A DNA stretch of 64,000 nt from Rufibacter sp. DG15C (GTDB lineage Bacteria; Bacteroidota; Bacteroidia; Cytophagales; Hymenobacteraceae): positions 682,001 through 746,000 of the forward strand of contig NZ_CP010776.1 in assembly GCF_001577755.1 (NCBI RefSeq), in the 5' to 3' direction. The notes below the pieces were generated by a model. That model did no database searches. It worked only from the letters and a program-made list of their open reading frames with translations, and was not told where the DNA came from. This document shows, piece by piece, positions 17,501 to 29,500 of the stretch. Position numbers and translations under genes: made by a program. Position 1 is the first letter of the stretch; each line of letters starts with the position of its first letter.

Positions 17501-20500
17501 ATCACTGGGGTTACCGGCGGAACAGCGCCTTATACCTACAGTAGAAACGGTTCTACCTTCCAAGCCTCGGCTACATTTACATCGTTGGCTTCCGGCGCTT
17601 ATACCATCATCGTAAAAGACGCCAATGGTTGTACATATACCAAGGCGTTTACCATTACCAACATTGCTGGCCCCACTGCGGTTTCGGCCTCTGCCATTCC
17701 GGCCAGTTGCTTGAACAATGATGGAAGTATTCTTGTCTCTGGGGTAACCGGTGGCACCGCCCCTTATACGTATGCTATCAATGGCACTACCTTCCAATCA
17801 ACTACTACATTTAGTGGTTTAGCTACGGGCACGTATACCATCACGGCTAAGGATGCCAACGGCTGCTTAATCACCACCTCTGTGAGCGTGGGCAAAAACA
17901 TACCGACGGCGTTTGCCGCTACCATATCCTCTTCTACTTGCGGCGACAGCAACGGCAGCATTACCGTTGGCACCATCACCGGCGGAACTGCTCCTTTCAC
18001 CTATAGCAAAGATGGGAGTACTTTCCAAGCGTCGGCTAGCTTTACAGGGTTAGCAGCCGGCACGCACAGTATCACCGTGAAAGACGCGAAGGGCTGTACG
18101 TTTACACGCTCTCTCACCATCACCAATAGTGCAGGTCCTTCAGATGTAGCCATTTCTACCAAAGCGACTACTTGCGGCAACGCTAATGGTGTACTAACCC
18201 TTGGTGCTGTCACTGGCGGAACGGCACCCTATTCTTATTCCCTGGACGGCAATAATTTTCAGACAGGCACTACCTTCACGACACTCACTTCTGGTACGAA
18301 AACCATCACGGTAAAAGATGCCAACGGTTGTGTCTACACGGAGCAGGTCACTATCTCTAATATTGCAGGCCCTGTTGCCTTTACTACCAGTACCCAAACC
18401 ACCAGTTGCGGCCGGAACAACGGAGCCATCACCATTACCGCCGTCAATGGCGGTACAGCACCCTATACCTACAGCAAGGACGGAAACACGTTCCAATCCA
18501 ACTCCACTTTCGCTACTTTGGTAGCCGGCACTTATACGCTGGTGGTGAAAGATGCAAATGGCTGTACAATTAGCCAGTCGGTAGAACTGCAAGACATTGC
18601 GGGTCCTTCTGCCTTGAACTTGACCAGCCTTTCCTCTACCTGCGGTAGCGCCAACGGTTCCATAAATGTACAATCTGTTTCGGGTGGGACTGCCCCTTAC
18701 TCTTACTCTTTAAATGGAGGTACTTTCCAAACCGAAATTAGCTTCAATGGGCTTCTAGCGGCAGAATACACCATCACGGTCAAAGACATTAACGGCTGTA
18801 CCTTCATCGAAGCGGTTACTGTTACCGACAAAGCAGGCCCAACCAATCTCCTGGCCAGCGCCCAGTCATCTACCTGTGGCGCCAGCAATGGAAAAGTAAC
18901 TTTGACCGATGTCACCGGCGGAACCGCACCGTTCTCTTATAGCAAAGACGGAACTACCTTCCAGGCTGAGACCACCTTCACTGGTCTGGCGGCTGGCACT
19001 TATACCTTCACGGTGAAGGATGCCAACGGCTGTACTTATTCCAAGAGCTATATAGTTACCAATATCACTGGACCAACAGCAGTTGCTACTTCTGTGCAAC
19101 CAGCTAGTTGTTTGAACAATGACGGGGTTCTAACCATTGGCAATGTGTCTGGCGGAACAGCTCCTTACACGTATGCTGTCAATGGAAGCAGTTTCCAGAC
19201 AGAGGCTAGTTTCACTGGCTTGGCCGCTGGCACCTACACGCTTACTGCTAAAGATGTGAATGGCTGTACAGTCACTAAGACGGTTACCATTCAAGTAAAC
19301 GTTCCTACAAATTTCACAACTTCTGTCACTTCTTCTACCTGCGGCAATGACAACGGAAGCATCACGGTTTCCCAAATCACTGGTGGAACGGCGCCCTACA
19401 CTTATAGCAAGGATGGCCTAACTTTCCAGACTAGTTCTACTTTGACTGATTTACTAGCTGGCACGCACAGCATCACGGTGAAAGACAGCAAAGGCTGTAC
19501 CTTTACCAAGCAAGTGACGGTCACCAATATTGCAGGTCCATCCAACTTTGTTGCCACTGCTAAGGCAAGTACCTGCGGAAACGCCAACGGCGAATTAGTG
19601 CTCACAGGCGTCACTGGCGGTACAGCTCCTTACACGTATTCAATTGATGGCTTTACCTTCCAGACGTCGGCTACCTTCACCGCTTTAACGGCAGGCACCT
19701 ATACAGCCACCGCTAAGGATGCCAACGGCTGTACAATGACCAAACAGGTAACTATCAGCAACATTGCAGAACCTTCAGATTTTACCGCTACCACAGTATC
19801 TACTTCTTGCCGACGTAACAACGGAAGCATTTCCATATCTGGGGTGGTTAATGGCACTGCGCCTTACACCTATAGTTTAGACGGTGGGGCTTACCAAACC
19901 ACTACTACTTTTACTACGCTAACAGCTGGCGCCTATACCATCCATGTAAAAGACGCCAACGGTTGTATTTTCAGCAAGACTATCCAAGTGCAGGATCAAG
20001 CAGGTCCTTCTGCCTTGAGCTTAGCTATCGCTTCTTCTACTTGTGGCAATAGCAACGGATCCCTTACCATTACAGGCGTAACCGGCGGCACTGCGCCATA
20101 TACCTATGCATTGGGCACTGGCGCCTTCCAAGCTAACACCAGCTTCGGGAATTTGATGGCGGGGGAATACACCCTCACAGTCAAAGACGCGAATGGCTGT
20201 ACGTATTCTCAAAAGGCGCGAGTAGAAAACATAGCTGGTCCTACCGCCATCTTGGCGTCCTTGTCAGCTTCTACCTGCGGCAATAGCAACGGGGTATTAA
20301 GGGTAACCAGCATTACTGGCGGCACGGAGCCTTACACATATTCCATTAACGGCGCCTCGTTCCAAACAGCTGCTAGCTTCTCCTCTCTTACCTCGGGTAC
20401 GCATACCGTCATGGTGAAAGATGCCAACGGCTGTACCATGCAGAAGTCTTTCACCCTCACCAACGTTGCAGGCCCAACTGCTATAGCGGTTACTACGGTG

Positions 20501-23500
20501 GCTGCCAGCTGCCAGAACGATGACGGAAGCCTTATGGTAACCGGCGTTACAGGCGGAACGGCACCGTTTACTTACGCCATCAACAACGGAATTTACCAAT
20601 CAAGTATAGAATTCACCGGCTTGGCAACGGGCACGTACACATTGGCCGCCAAGGATGCCAATGGATGTGTAATCACGAGAACAGTTACCATCAACAAAAA
20701 TGTGCCTACTGCTTTTACCAGATCTACCACCGCCTCTACCTGCGGAAGCAACAACGGCAGCATCTCTATTACAGGCGTAACTGGTGGAACGGCTCCTTAT
20801 TCCTACAGTACAGACGGCATCACGTTCCAGTCTTCTAATATTTTAACGGGTCTTCCAGCTGGCACCTACAATGTGACCATAAAAGATGCGAAGGGCTGTA
20901 CTTTTGCCAACTCTGTGGTTGTCTCTAACATTGCAGGACCATCTAACCTAGCGGCAGTTCTCACCTATACCACCTGCGACGCTAGCAACGGGACGATAAT
21001 CATTACAGGCGTAAGCGGCGGCACAGCCCCATACACCTATAGCCAGAATGGCACCGACTTCCAAGCATCTACCTATTTCAATGGGTTAACCGCCGGCCCG
21101 TATACGCTGATGGTGAAAGACGCCAATGGCTGCATCTTCTCCAAGGCATTCACGCTCACAAACATTGCTGGTCCTACAGCAATCTCAGCTACTGCTCAAG
21201 ATGCATCTTGCCAGAATAATGACGGAAGTGTATTGGCAGCATCTGTTTCTGGGGGCACGGCTCCTTACAGCTATTCCATCAACGGCACCATCTTCCAAAC
21301 AGCCGCCTCTTTTACAGGCTTGGCTTCAGGCACGTACACCCTCACCGCCAAAGACGCCAACGGTTGTTTGGCCACCACTTCCATCACAGTGGGCACGGAT
21401 AAACCAGTGGCTTTTGCCCGTTCAACCGTCGCATCTACGTGCGGCAACAGCAACGGAAGTCTTACCATTACTGGCGTGACAGGAGGATTCGCGCCGTTCA
21501 CTTACAGTAAAAACGGCACTAGCTTCCAAACCTCAGCCACCTTCACAGGATTAGCAGCCGGCACTTTTACCATTACCGTGAAAGATGCCAAAGGCTGTAC
21601 CTATTCTGAGCAGGTAACTATCACCAACGTGGCAGGCCCAACAGAATTTATCTCTTTTGCCAAAGCTTCTACCTGCGGCAATGCCAACGGAGAATTGACC
21701 CTAGGTACCGTCACTGGTGGAACGGCCCCTTACACCTACTCTCTTAACAATGGTGCCTATCAGGCTTCCGCTACTTTTGGCGCCTTGATGGCGGGTGAAT
21801 ACCTGTTGACTGTCAAAGACGCCAATGGATGCGTGCTTTCTAAAACAGTACAGCTCACTAATATTGCCGGCCCTCAGGCGACCGCTACGGCAACAGCATC
21901 AACTTGCGGTAACAGCAACGGCCAAATCTCAGTGCAGGTCACGGGAGGAACAGCCCCTTATACCTTCAGCAGAGACGGCGGAGCCTTCCAGACGGAGAAT
22001 ACTTTCCAGAACCTGGCGGCCGCTACCTACAGCATCTCAGTGAAAGATGCCAACGGCTGTATAAAGACCCTTTATGTAGCTGTAACCAATATCAATGGAC
22101 CTACTCAAGTAAGCCTTGCAACCGTTTCCAGCACCTGCGGTGCAGCCAATGGTAGCCTAACCATTTCTGGCGTAACAGGCGGAACCAGTCCTTTCCAATA
22201 CTCATTGGACGGCACCTCCTTCCAAAACGGCACCAGCTTTGGACAAATCTTGGCGGGTGAGTACACCCTTACGGTAAAAGACGCTAATGGCTGTACTTAC
22301 GCCCAGAAAGTGAGAGTAGAAAACATAGCTGGCCCAACTGATTTAGTGACTGCCAGCAAATCATCTACCTGCGCAAACGCCAACGGCGGACTGACAATTA
22401 CTACGGTGACTGGCGGAATGGCACCCTTCACATACAGCCTGGAGGGAGCACCTTTCCAGACATCTGGCTCTTTCTTAAATCTGGCTTCTGGCACGTACAT
22501 CCTCACCGTAAAAGACGCTAACGGATGTACATTCACTAAGCAAGCTACCATCACCAACATTACGGGCCCAACCGCCTTGGTGACAACCGTCAACTCTTCT
22601 ACCTGCGGGAACAAGAATGGCAGTCTTACTGTCACTGGGGTTACCGGCGGCACCGCTCCTTATACCTATAGCAAAGATGGCAGCACCTTCCAGACCAGCG
22701 CCACCTTTGCTTCTTTGACAGCTGGCACCTACACCATCTTGGTAAAAGATGCCAATGGGTGCTCAGTTTCTCAAACAGTGACAGTAGGAGATGTGGCAGG
22801 CCCTACCAACCTTGCGGTAAGCAACGTTTCATCCACCTGCGGAAGCAGCAATGGCTCTATCCTAGTCAATGGCGTAACCGGCGGCACGGCTCCTTACCAG
22901 TACTCCTTGAACGGAGGCACTTTCCAGAGCAATACTACTTTCCAGCAGTTGGCGGCGGGTACGCATTCCATTACGGTGAAAGACGCCAACGGCTGTATCT
23001 TCAGCAAGTCAATAACGCTAGTGAACATTGCCGGGCCGTCCAGCTTTACAGCTTCTACCCTTCCTTCTAACTGCGGTTCTAGCAACGGTAGCCTGACGGT
23101 GACTGCCACCACGGGCGGGACGGCTCCTTACACCTACAGTATAGACGGCATCAACTACCAGGCCTCTTCTACCTTCTCAGCACTACTGGCAGGCACCTAC
23201 ACCGTTATTGTGAAAGATGCTAACGGCTGTACTTTCCAGAAGGCAGTCACCCTCTCAAACATTGCGGGTCCTACGGCTATCGCGGTTAGTTCTCTACCGG
23301 CCAGTTGTTTGAACAATGACGGAAGTATCTTTGTAGGCAACGTCACCGGCGGAACGGCCCCATTCACCTATTCCATCAACGGTACCACCTTCCAGACAGG
23401 CACCACGTTCCTAGGACTGGCAGCCGGCACGTACACGGTGTACTCAAAAGATGCGAATGGCTGTGTAACCTCTTCGCCCGTAACTATTCAGGAAAATGTG

Positions 23501-26500
23501 CCTACGCGTTTTGTTAGCACCACCACAGCCTCTACTTGTGGCCGCAGTGACGGTCAGTTAACCATTGGTCAAGTAACCGGTGGCACGGCTCCCTATCAAT
23601 ACAGCCAGGACGGCGTGACCTATCAAACGTCTACCACCTTTAACAACCTGGCGGCGGGCACCTACACCATTTTTGTAAAAGACAGCAAAGGCTGTATTTA
23701 TAGCCAGGCAGTATCTATCAGCAACATCTCAGGCCCTACCTTCACTACCTCTAGCGACGCCAGCACTTGCGGCGCGGCAAATGGACGCATTGTAGTGTCT
23801 GGTGTTTCTGGGGGAGTTGCTCCATACACGTATAGCAAAGACGGAAGCACCTTCCAAACGGCCACTACCTTTAGCAACTTGCTGGCTGGCACGTATGCCA
23901 TCACCACCAAAGACGCCAATGGATGTGTGTCAACAGAGACCGTAGTAGTGACAGATATTGCCGGACCTAGCGAGGCTGTACTTACCGCTACTTCTTCTAC
24001 CTGCGGTAATAGCAACGGACGGTTGGTAGTAGGCACAATCACTGGCGGAACGGCTCCTTTCACCTACAGCAGCAATGGTACCTCATTCCAGGCTTCGGCC
24101 ACTTTCTCAGGCTTAAAAGCTGGCGCGTACACCGTCACGGTGAAAGATGCCAACGGCTGTATCTACACTAAGACTGTTGAGCTAGAAAACATAGCTGGAC
24201 CCACTCAACTGCAATTGGCCGCTACTTCTTCTACCTGTGGCGCCAACAATGGAGTAATTGCCATTAACGGTGTACTAGCCGGAACAGCTCCATATGTCTT
24301 CTCCCTGAACGGTTCTGCCTACCAAAGCTCAACAAGTTTCACAGCAGTATTAGCAGGTGAGCATACGGTAACAGTGAAAGATGCCAATGGTTGTACCTAC
24401 AGCCAGAAAGTAACCCTCACCAACATTGCCGGTCCAACTACTTTCATGGCTAGCACCAATGCTTCTACCTGCGGTGCCAATAATGGTGCCTTGACCATCA
24501 CAGACGTCACTGACGGCACGGCTCCTTATACTTACAGCAAGGACGGGGTGAACTTCCAGGCTTCGGCTACCTTCTCAGAGGTGTTGGCGGGCACGTACTC
24601 TATCACCGTGAAAGACGCTAATGGCTGTTCTACCACCAAGTCAGTTTCTGTTGCAGATGTAAAAGGTCCAAGCGCCCTGGTGGCTACCTTCTCTCCGGCC
24701 AGTTGCGCAGACAATGACGGCACCATTACCATCTCTGGCGTAACCGGGGGCACGGCGCCTTTCAGCTACTCCATCAATGGCAGTGCCTTTACTGCAACCA
24801 CCTCTTATGCTGGTTTGAAGTCAGGAGACTATGTGATCATGGCCAAAGACGCCAATGGTTGCCAGGTAAGCACTACGCTCCAAATCAACCAGAACGTTCC
24901 TACCGCCTTTGCCTTCAGCACTACCTCCTCAACGTGTGGAAATAGCAACGGACGCATTTCCCTGGGAGGAATCACGGGTGGCACGGCTCCTTATACCTAT
25001 AGCAAAGATGGCAACACGTTCCAAGCGGGTGCTTCGTTCACTGCGCTGGTGGCCGGCACATACAGCATCACCGTGAAAGACGCCAAGGGCTGTACATTTA
25101 CCCAAGCGGTGACGCTCGGCAACACCAACGGTCCTTCTGATGCCATTACCACAACCAAAGCCTCTACCTGCGGAAGTAACAACGGTGAGTTCACCGTCAG
25201 CAGTGTAGCGGGCGGAACTGCTCCGTTTACCTATAGATTGGAGGAGGGCAGTTTCCAGACTTCGGCTACCTTCACAGGGCTGACCGCTGGGGCTTATACA
25301 CTTCACGTAAAAGACGCGAACGGCTGTATTTACACAGAAGAGGTTTCTTTACAAGACATCTCAGGCCCGTCCTTCACGGCCACTGCCCAAGCCTCTACCT
25401 GTAGCGCCAGCAATGGAGCCATTATGGTACAAAATGTGGCCGGCGGCACCGCACCGTATACCTACAGCAAGAATGGTACTTTGTTCCAAACCAGCGCCTC
25501 TTTTACAGGCTTGCTGGCCGGGACGCATACCATTACTGTACAAGATGCCAATGGGTGTCGCTTCAGCCGGTCTGTAGTAGTTGAAAACATAGCAGGCCCC
25601 GCAGACCTGTTATTAGTCTCTACCGCTTCTACCTGTGGCAACAGCAATGCTTCTATCTCAGTCACTAACGTTACCGGTGGAACCGCTCCGTATACTTACG
25701 CCCTAAACGGCGGATCCTTCCAAATCGCGAGTCTGTTTGATTTCATTAAAGCAGGTGAGCACACGGTGACCGTAAAAGATGCCAATGGCTGTGTATTCTC
25801 TAAGAAGGTAGTCATCACAAACGTGGCAGGCCCTTCTGCCTTCACGGCCTCTACCACAGCTTCTACCTGCGGCAACAACAACGGCGAGCTAACCCTCACA
25901 GGCGTGACAGGCGGAACGGCTCCTTATACCTATAGCAAGGACGGGCTTATTTTCCAGACGTCAGAAACCTTCACCGCCTTGTCTGCTGGCTCTTATACCA
26001 TCACGGTGAAAGACGCCAACGGCTGTATTCTTACTAAGGCTGTAACCGTCGCCAACGTGGCCGGCCCAACTGCGGTAGCTGCCACTACTGGTTCTGCTTC
26101 TTGCGCAAACCAAGATGGCAGTGTGACTGTTTCTGGAGTGACGGGTGGCACTGCGCCTTACCAATTCTCTATCAATGGCACTACCTTCCAGCCGGGATTA
26201 ACCTTTGAGAACCTGGCAGCTGGCACGTACACGCTTACAGCCAGAGACGCCAATGGATGCACGGTTACCGCATCTGTGCAAGTAAAACAGAACGTGCCTA
26301 CTGCTCTTACCGCTACAACCACCGCTGCTACCTGCGGTCAAAGCAATGGCAGCATTCAGGCAACAGCGGTCACGGGTGGTACTGCTCCTTACACGTATAG
26401 TTTAGACGGTTTTGTATTCCAGGCTTCGGCCACGTTTACAGGAGTAGGCGCCGGCACGCACACGCTTCTGGTAAAAGATGCGAAGGGCTGTACATTCAGC

Positions 26501-29500
26501 ACCTCTGTGCAGGTGGGCAACATTGCCGGACCTACCGGCTTTGCCATCGCTACCAAAGCAACTACCTGCGGCATTGCCAACGGCGAATTGACGATGGGAG
26601 CGGTCACGGGCGGAACGGCTCCTTACACCTACTCGTTAGAGGGGTCTCCTTTCCAGGCTAACGCCAGATTCACTGGCTTGCTGGCCGGCGATTACGTCCT
26701 CACCGTGAAAGACGCCAACGGTTGTACCTTCATAAAAACAGTCACGCTTACAGATGTACCGGGGCCAACAGATTTCACGGCGGCACCAGTGGCCTCTACC
26801 TGCGGAGACAACAACGGAAAAATTACAGTCTCTGGAGTTTTAGGCGGCACGGCACCTTATAGCTATTCCTTGAATGGAGGCACCTTCCAACCTGCTGCCA
26901 GCTTTACAGGACTGCTGACCGGCAACTACACCATCACGGTAAAAGACGCCAATGGCTGTGTAACCAGCAAAACGGTAGACGTTACCAACATTGCCGGACC
27001 AAGCACTCTGACGGCTACCAGCGTACCTACTACCTGCGGTGCTTCTAACGGTTCTATTATCATTACGGGTACTACGGCCGGAACCGCTCCTTATACTTAT
27101 GCACTGGACAACGGCAACTTCCAAACTGCTGCCACCTTTGCCGCCGTGTTGGCGGGCGAGCATACAGTAACCGTAAGAGATGCTAACGGCTGTACTTACA
27201 GTCAAAAGGTACAAGTAGAAAACATTGCCGGTCCGTCTGGCTTAGTGGTTACTACCCAATCCAGTACCTGCGATAATAAGAACGGCGGCCTAACCATTGC
27301 CTCTGTTAAGGGTGGCACCGCGCCTTACACCTATAGTGTAGACGGCAGTACTTTCCAAGGGTCAAGCGACTTCAACAACTTGATGGCTGGGCCATACACT
27401 GTGACTGTCAAAGATGCCAACGGATGCGCTACGCAAAAGACCGTGACTATCTCTAACATCACCGGCCCTACGGGAGTCGCGGCCTTTGCGGAACCTGCTA
27501 GTTGCCAGAACAACGACGGACGCGTGTCTGTCTCTGGCGTAACGGGCGGAACGGCTCCTTATACCTACTCCATTAATAGACAGGACTTTGCAACGGATGA
27601 AACATTCACCAGCTTAGCAGCGGGCCAGTACACCATTACGGTGCGGGATGCCAATGGCTGCGAGGTGACTGCTACAGTAGAAGTAAAGACCAACATGCTT
27701 ACCAGCTTCTCAGCCGCTACTAACGCCTCTACCTGTGAGCAACAGAACGGCAGTGTAACGGTAAGTGCGGTAACCGGAGGTTTTGCCCCTTACACCTATA
27801 GCGTAAACGGAGGTGTCTATCAAAGCAATGCCACGTTTGCGGGTATGTCCATGGGCACTCATACGGTCATGGTGAAAGATGCCAGAGGCTGTACCATAAG
27901 CCAAGAGGTGACCATTCAGAACATTACCGGCCCAACCTTCACCTTAACCACCACTGCCAGCACCTGTGGCAATAGCAATGGAAAGATAAATGTGATGGGA
28001 TTAACCGGCGGTACTGCGCCATTCCTCTACAGCAGAAATGGGGTAGACTTCCAGACGGCTTCTGGCTTTGAGAACCTGATAGCCGGCACCTACACCATCA
28101 TCGTGAAAGATGCCAACGGTTGCCAGACCTCAGAGACAGTGACTCTAGAAGGCGAAGCCGGACCTAACACTTTCACAGCAACTGCTACTCCTTCTACCTG
28201 TGGCAACAGCAACGGCCAAGTGACTATAGATGAGGTAACAGGAGGAACGGCACCTTATCTGTATAGCGTAGACGGCGGCACGTTCCAAACGGGCTCTACT
28301 TTCGGGAACATGAGAGCAGGCACTTACCAGATAACCGTGAAAGACGCCAACGGTTGTCTGTTCACCTCAGCGGTTACGGTAGGCAATGTAGATGGCCCAA
28401 GCACTGTAAGACTAGCCGCCAAGGCTAGCACTTGCGGGGATAGGAACAGTGAATTGACCGTAACGGAAATTACCGGCGGAACCGCTCCCTACACTTACTC
28501 ACTCAACGGAATTGACTTCCAGACCGAGGCAACCTTTACGGCCCTGGCCGCTGGTGAGCAAACCATGATTGTGAAAGACGCCAATGGATGCGTGATTACC
28601 CAAAAGATGACCATAGAGAACCTAGCAGGTCCAGCCAATTTATTGGCCGCCACTAGCGCTTCTACTTGTGGCAAATCTGATGGTACAGTCACGATCACTA
28701 GCGTAAGCGGTGGGACTGCTCCTTACAGCTACAGCATTGACGGCATTAGTTTCCAAGCGTCGGCTAGCTTTACTTCGCTGCCAGATGGAGATTACACCAT
28801 CACGGTAAAAGATGCAAACGGCTGTACTTTCCAGAAAGAAGTAACCATCAACAATATAACCGGACCAACCACAGTAGCCGCCAGCACCATGGCCGCCAGC
28901 TGCTCTGACCAGGACGGAAGCTTGACGGTGACGGGTGTAACAGGTGGCACTGCTCCTTACACTTATGCCTTGAACGGTGGCATTTTCCAAACCAGCACTA
29001 CTTTTGCGGCCTTGGCCTCTGGCACTTACACCTTGATAGCCAAGGACGCCAATGGTTGTGAGGTAAGCACTATGGTACAAGTGGGCAAAGAAACACCTGT
29101 CAGCTTTATAGCTTCAGCCAAAGCTTCTACCTGCGGCGCTCCTAACGGAATCATCACCATTGACAACGCAACGGGTGGTTCTGCACCCTATACCTTTGCC
29201 CTAGAGAATGGCACCTTCCAGACGTCTAACCGCTTCTCAGGATTAGCCGCTGGCACCTACACCATCACCGTGAAAGATGCCAAAGGCTGTACCTCCGTAG
29301 AGCAAGTGCAGGTGACAGATGTAGCCGGATTTGCAGGATTCACTGTCTTGGCGCAAGCTACTTCTTGCAATAATAGCAATGGAAAAATCACCGTCTCAAC
29401 AGTAGCAGGTGGCACAGCTCCATTCAGCTATAGCCTGGACGGAATCAACTTCCAGGGCAATGCCACCTTCACGGCCTTGACCGTTGGTAAGTACACCGTC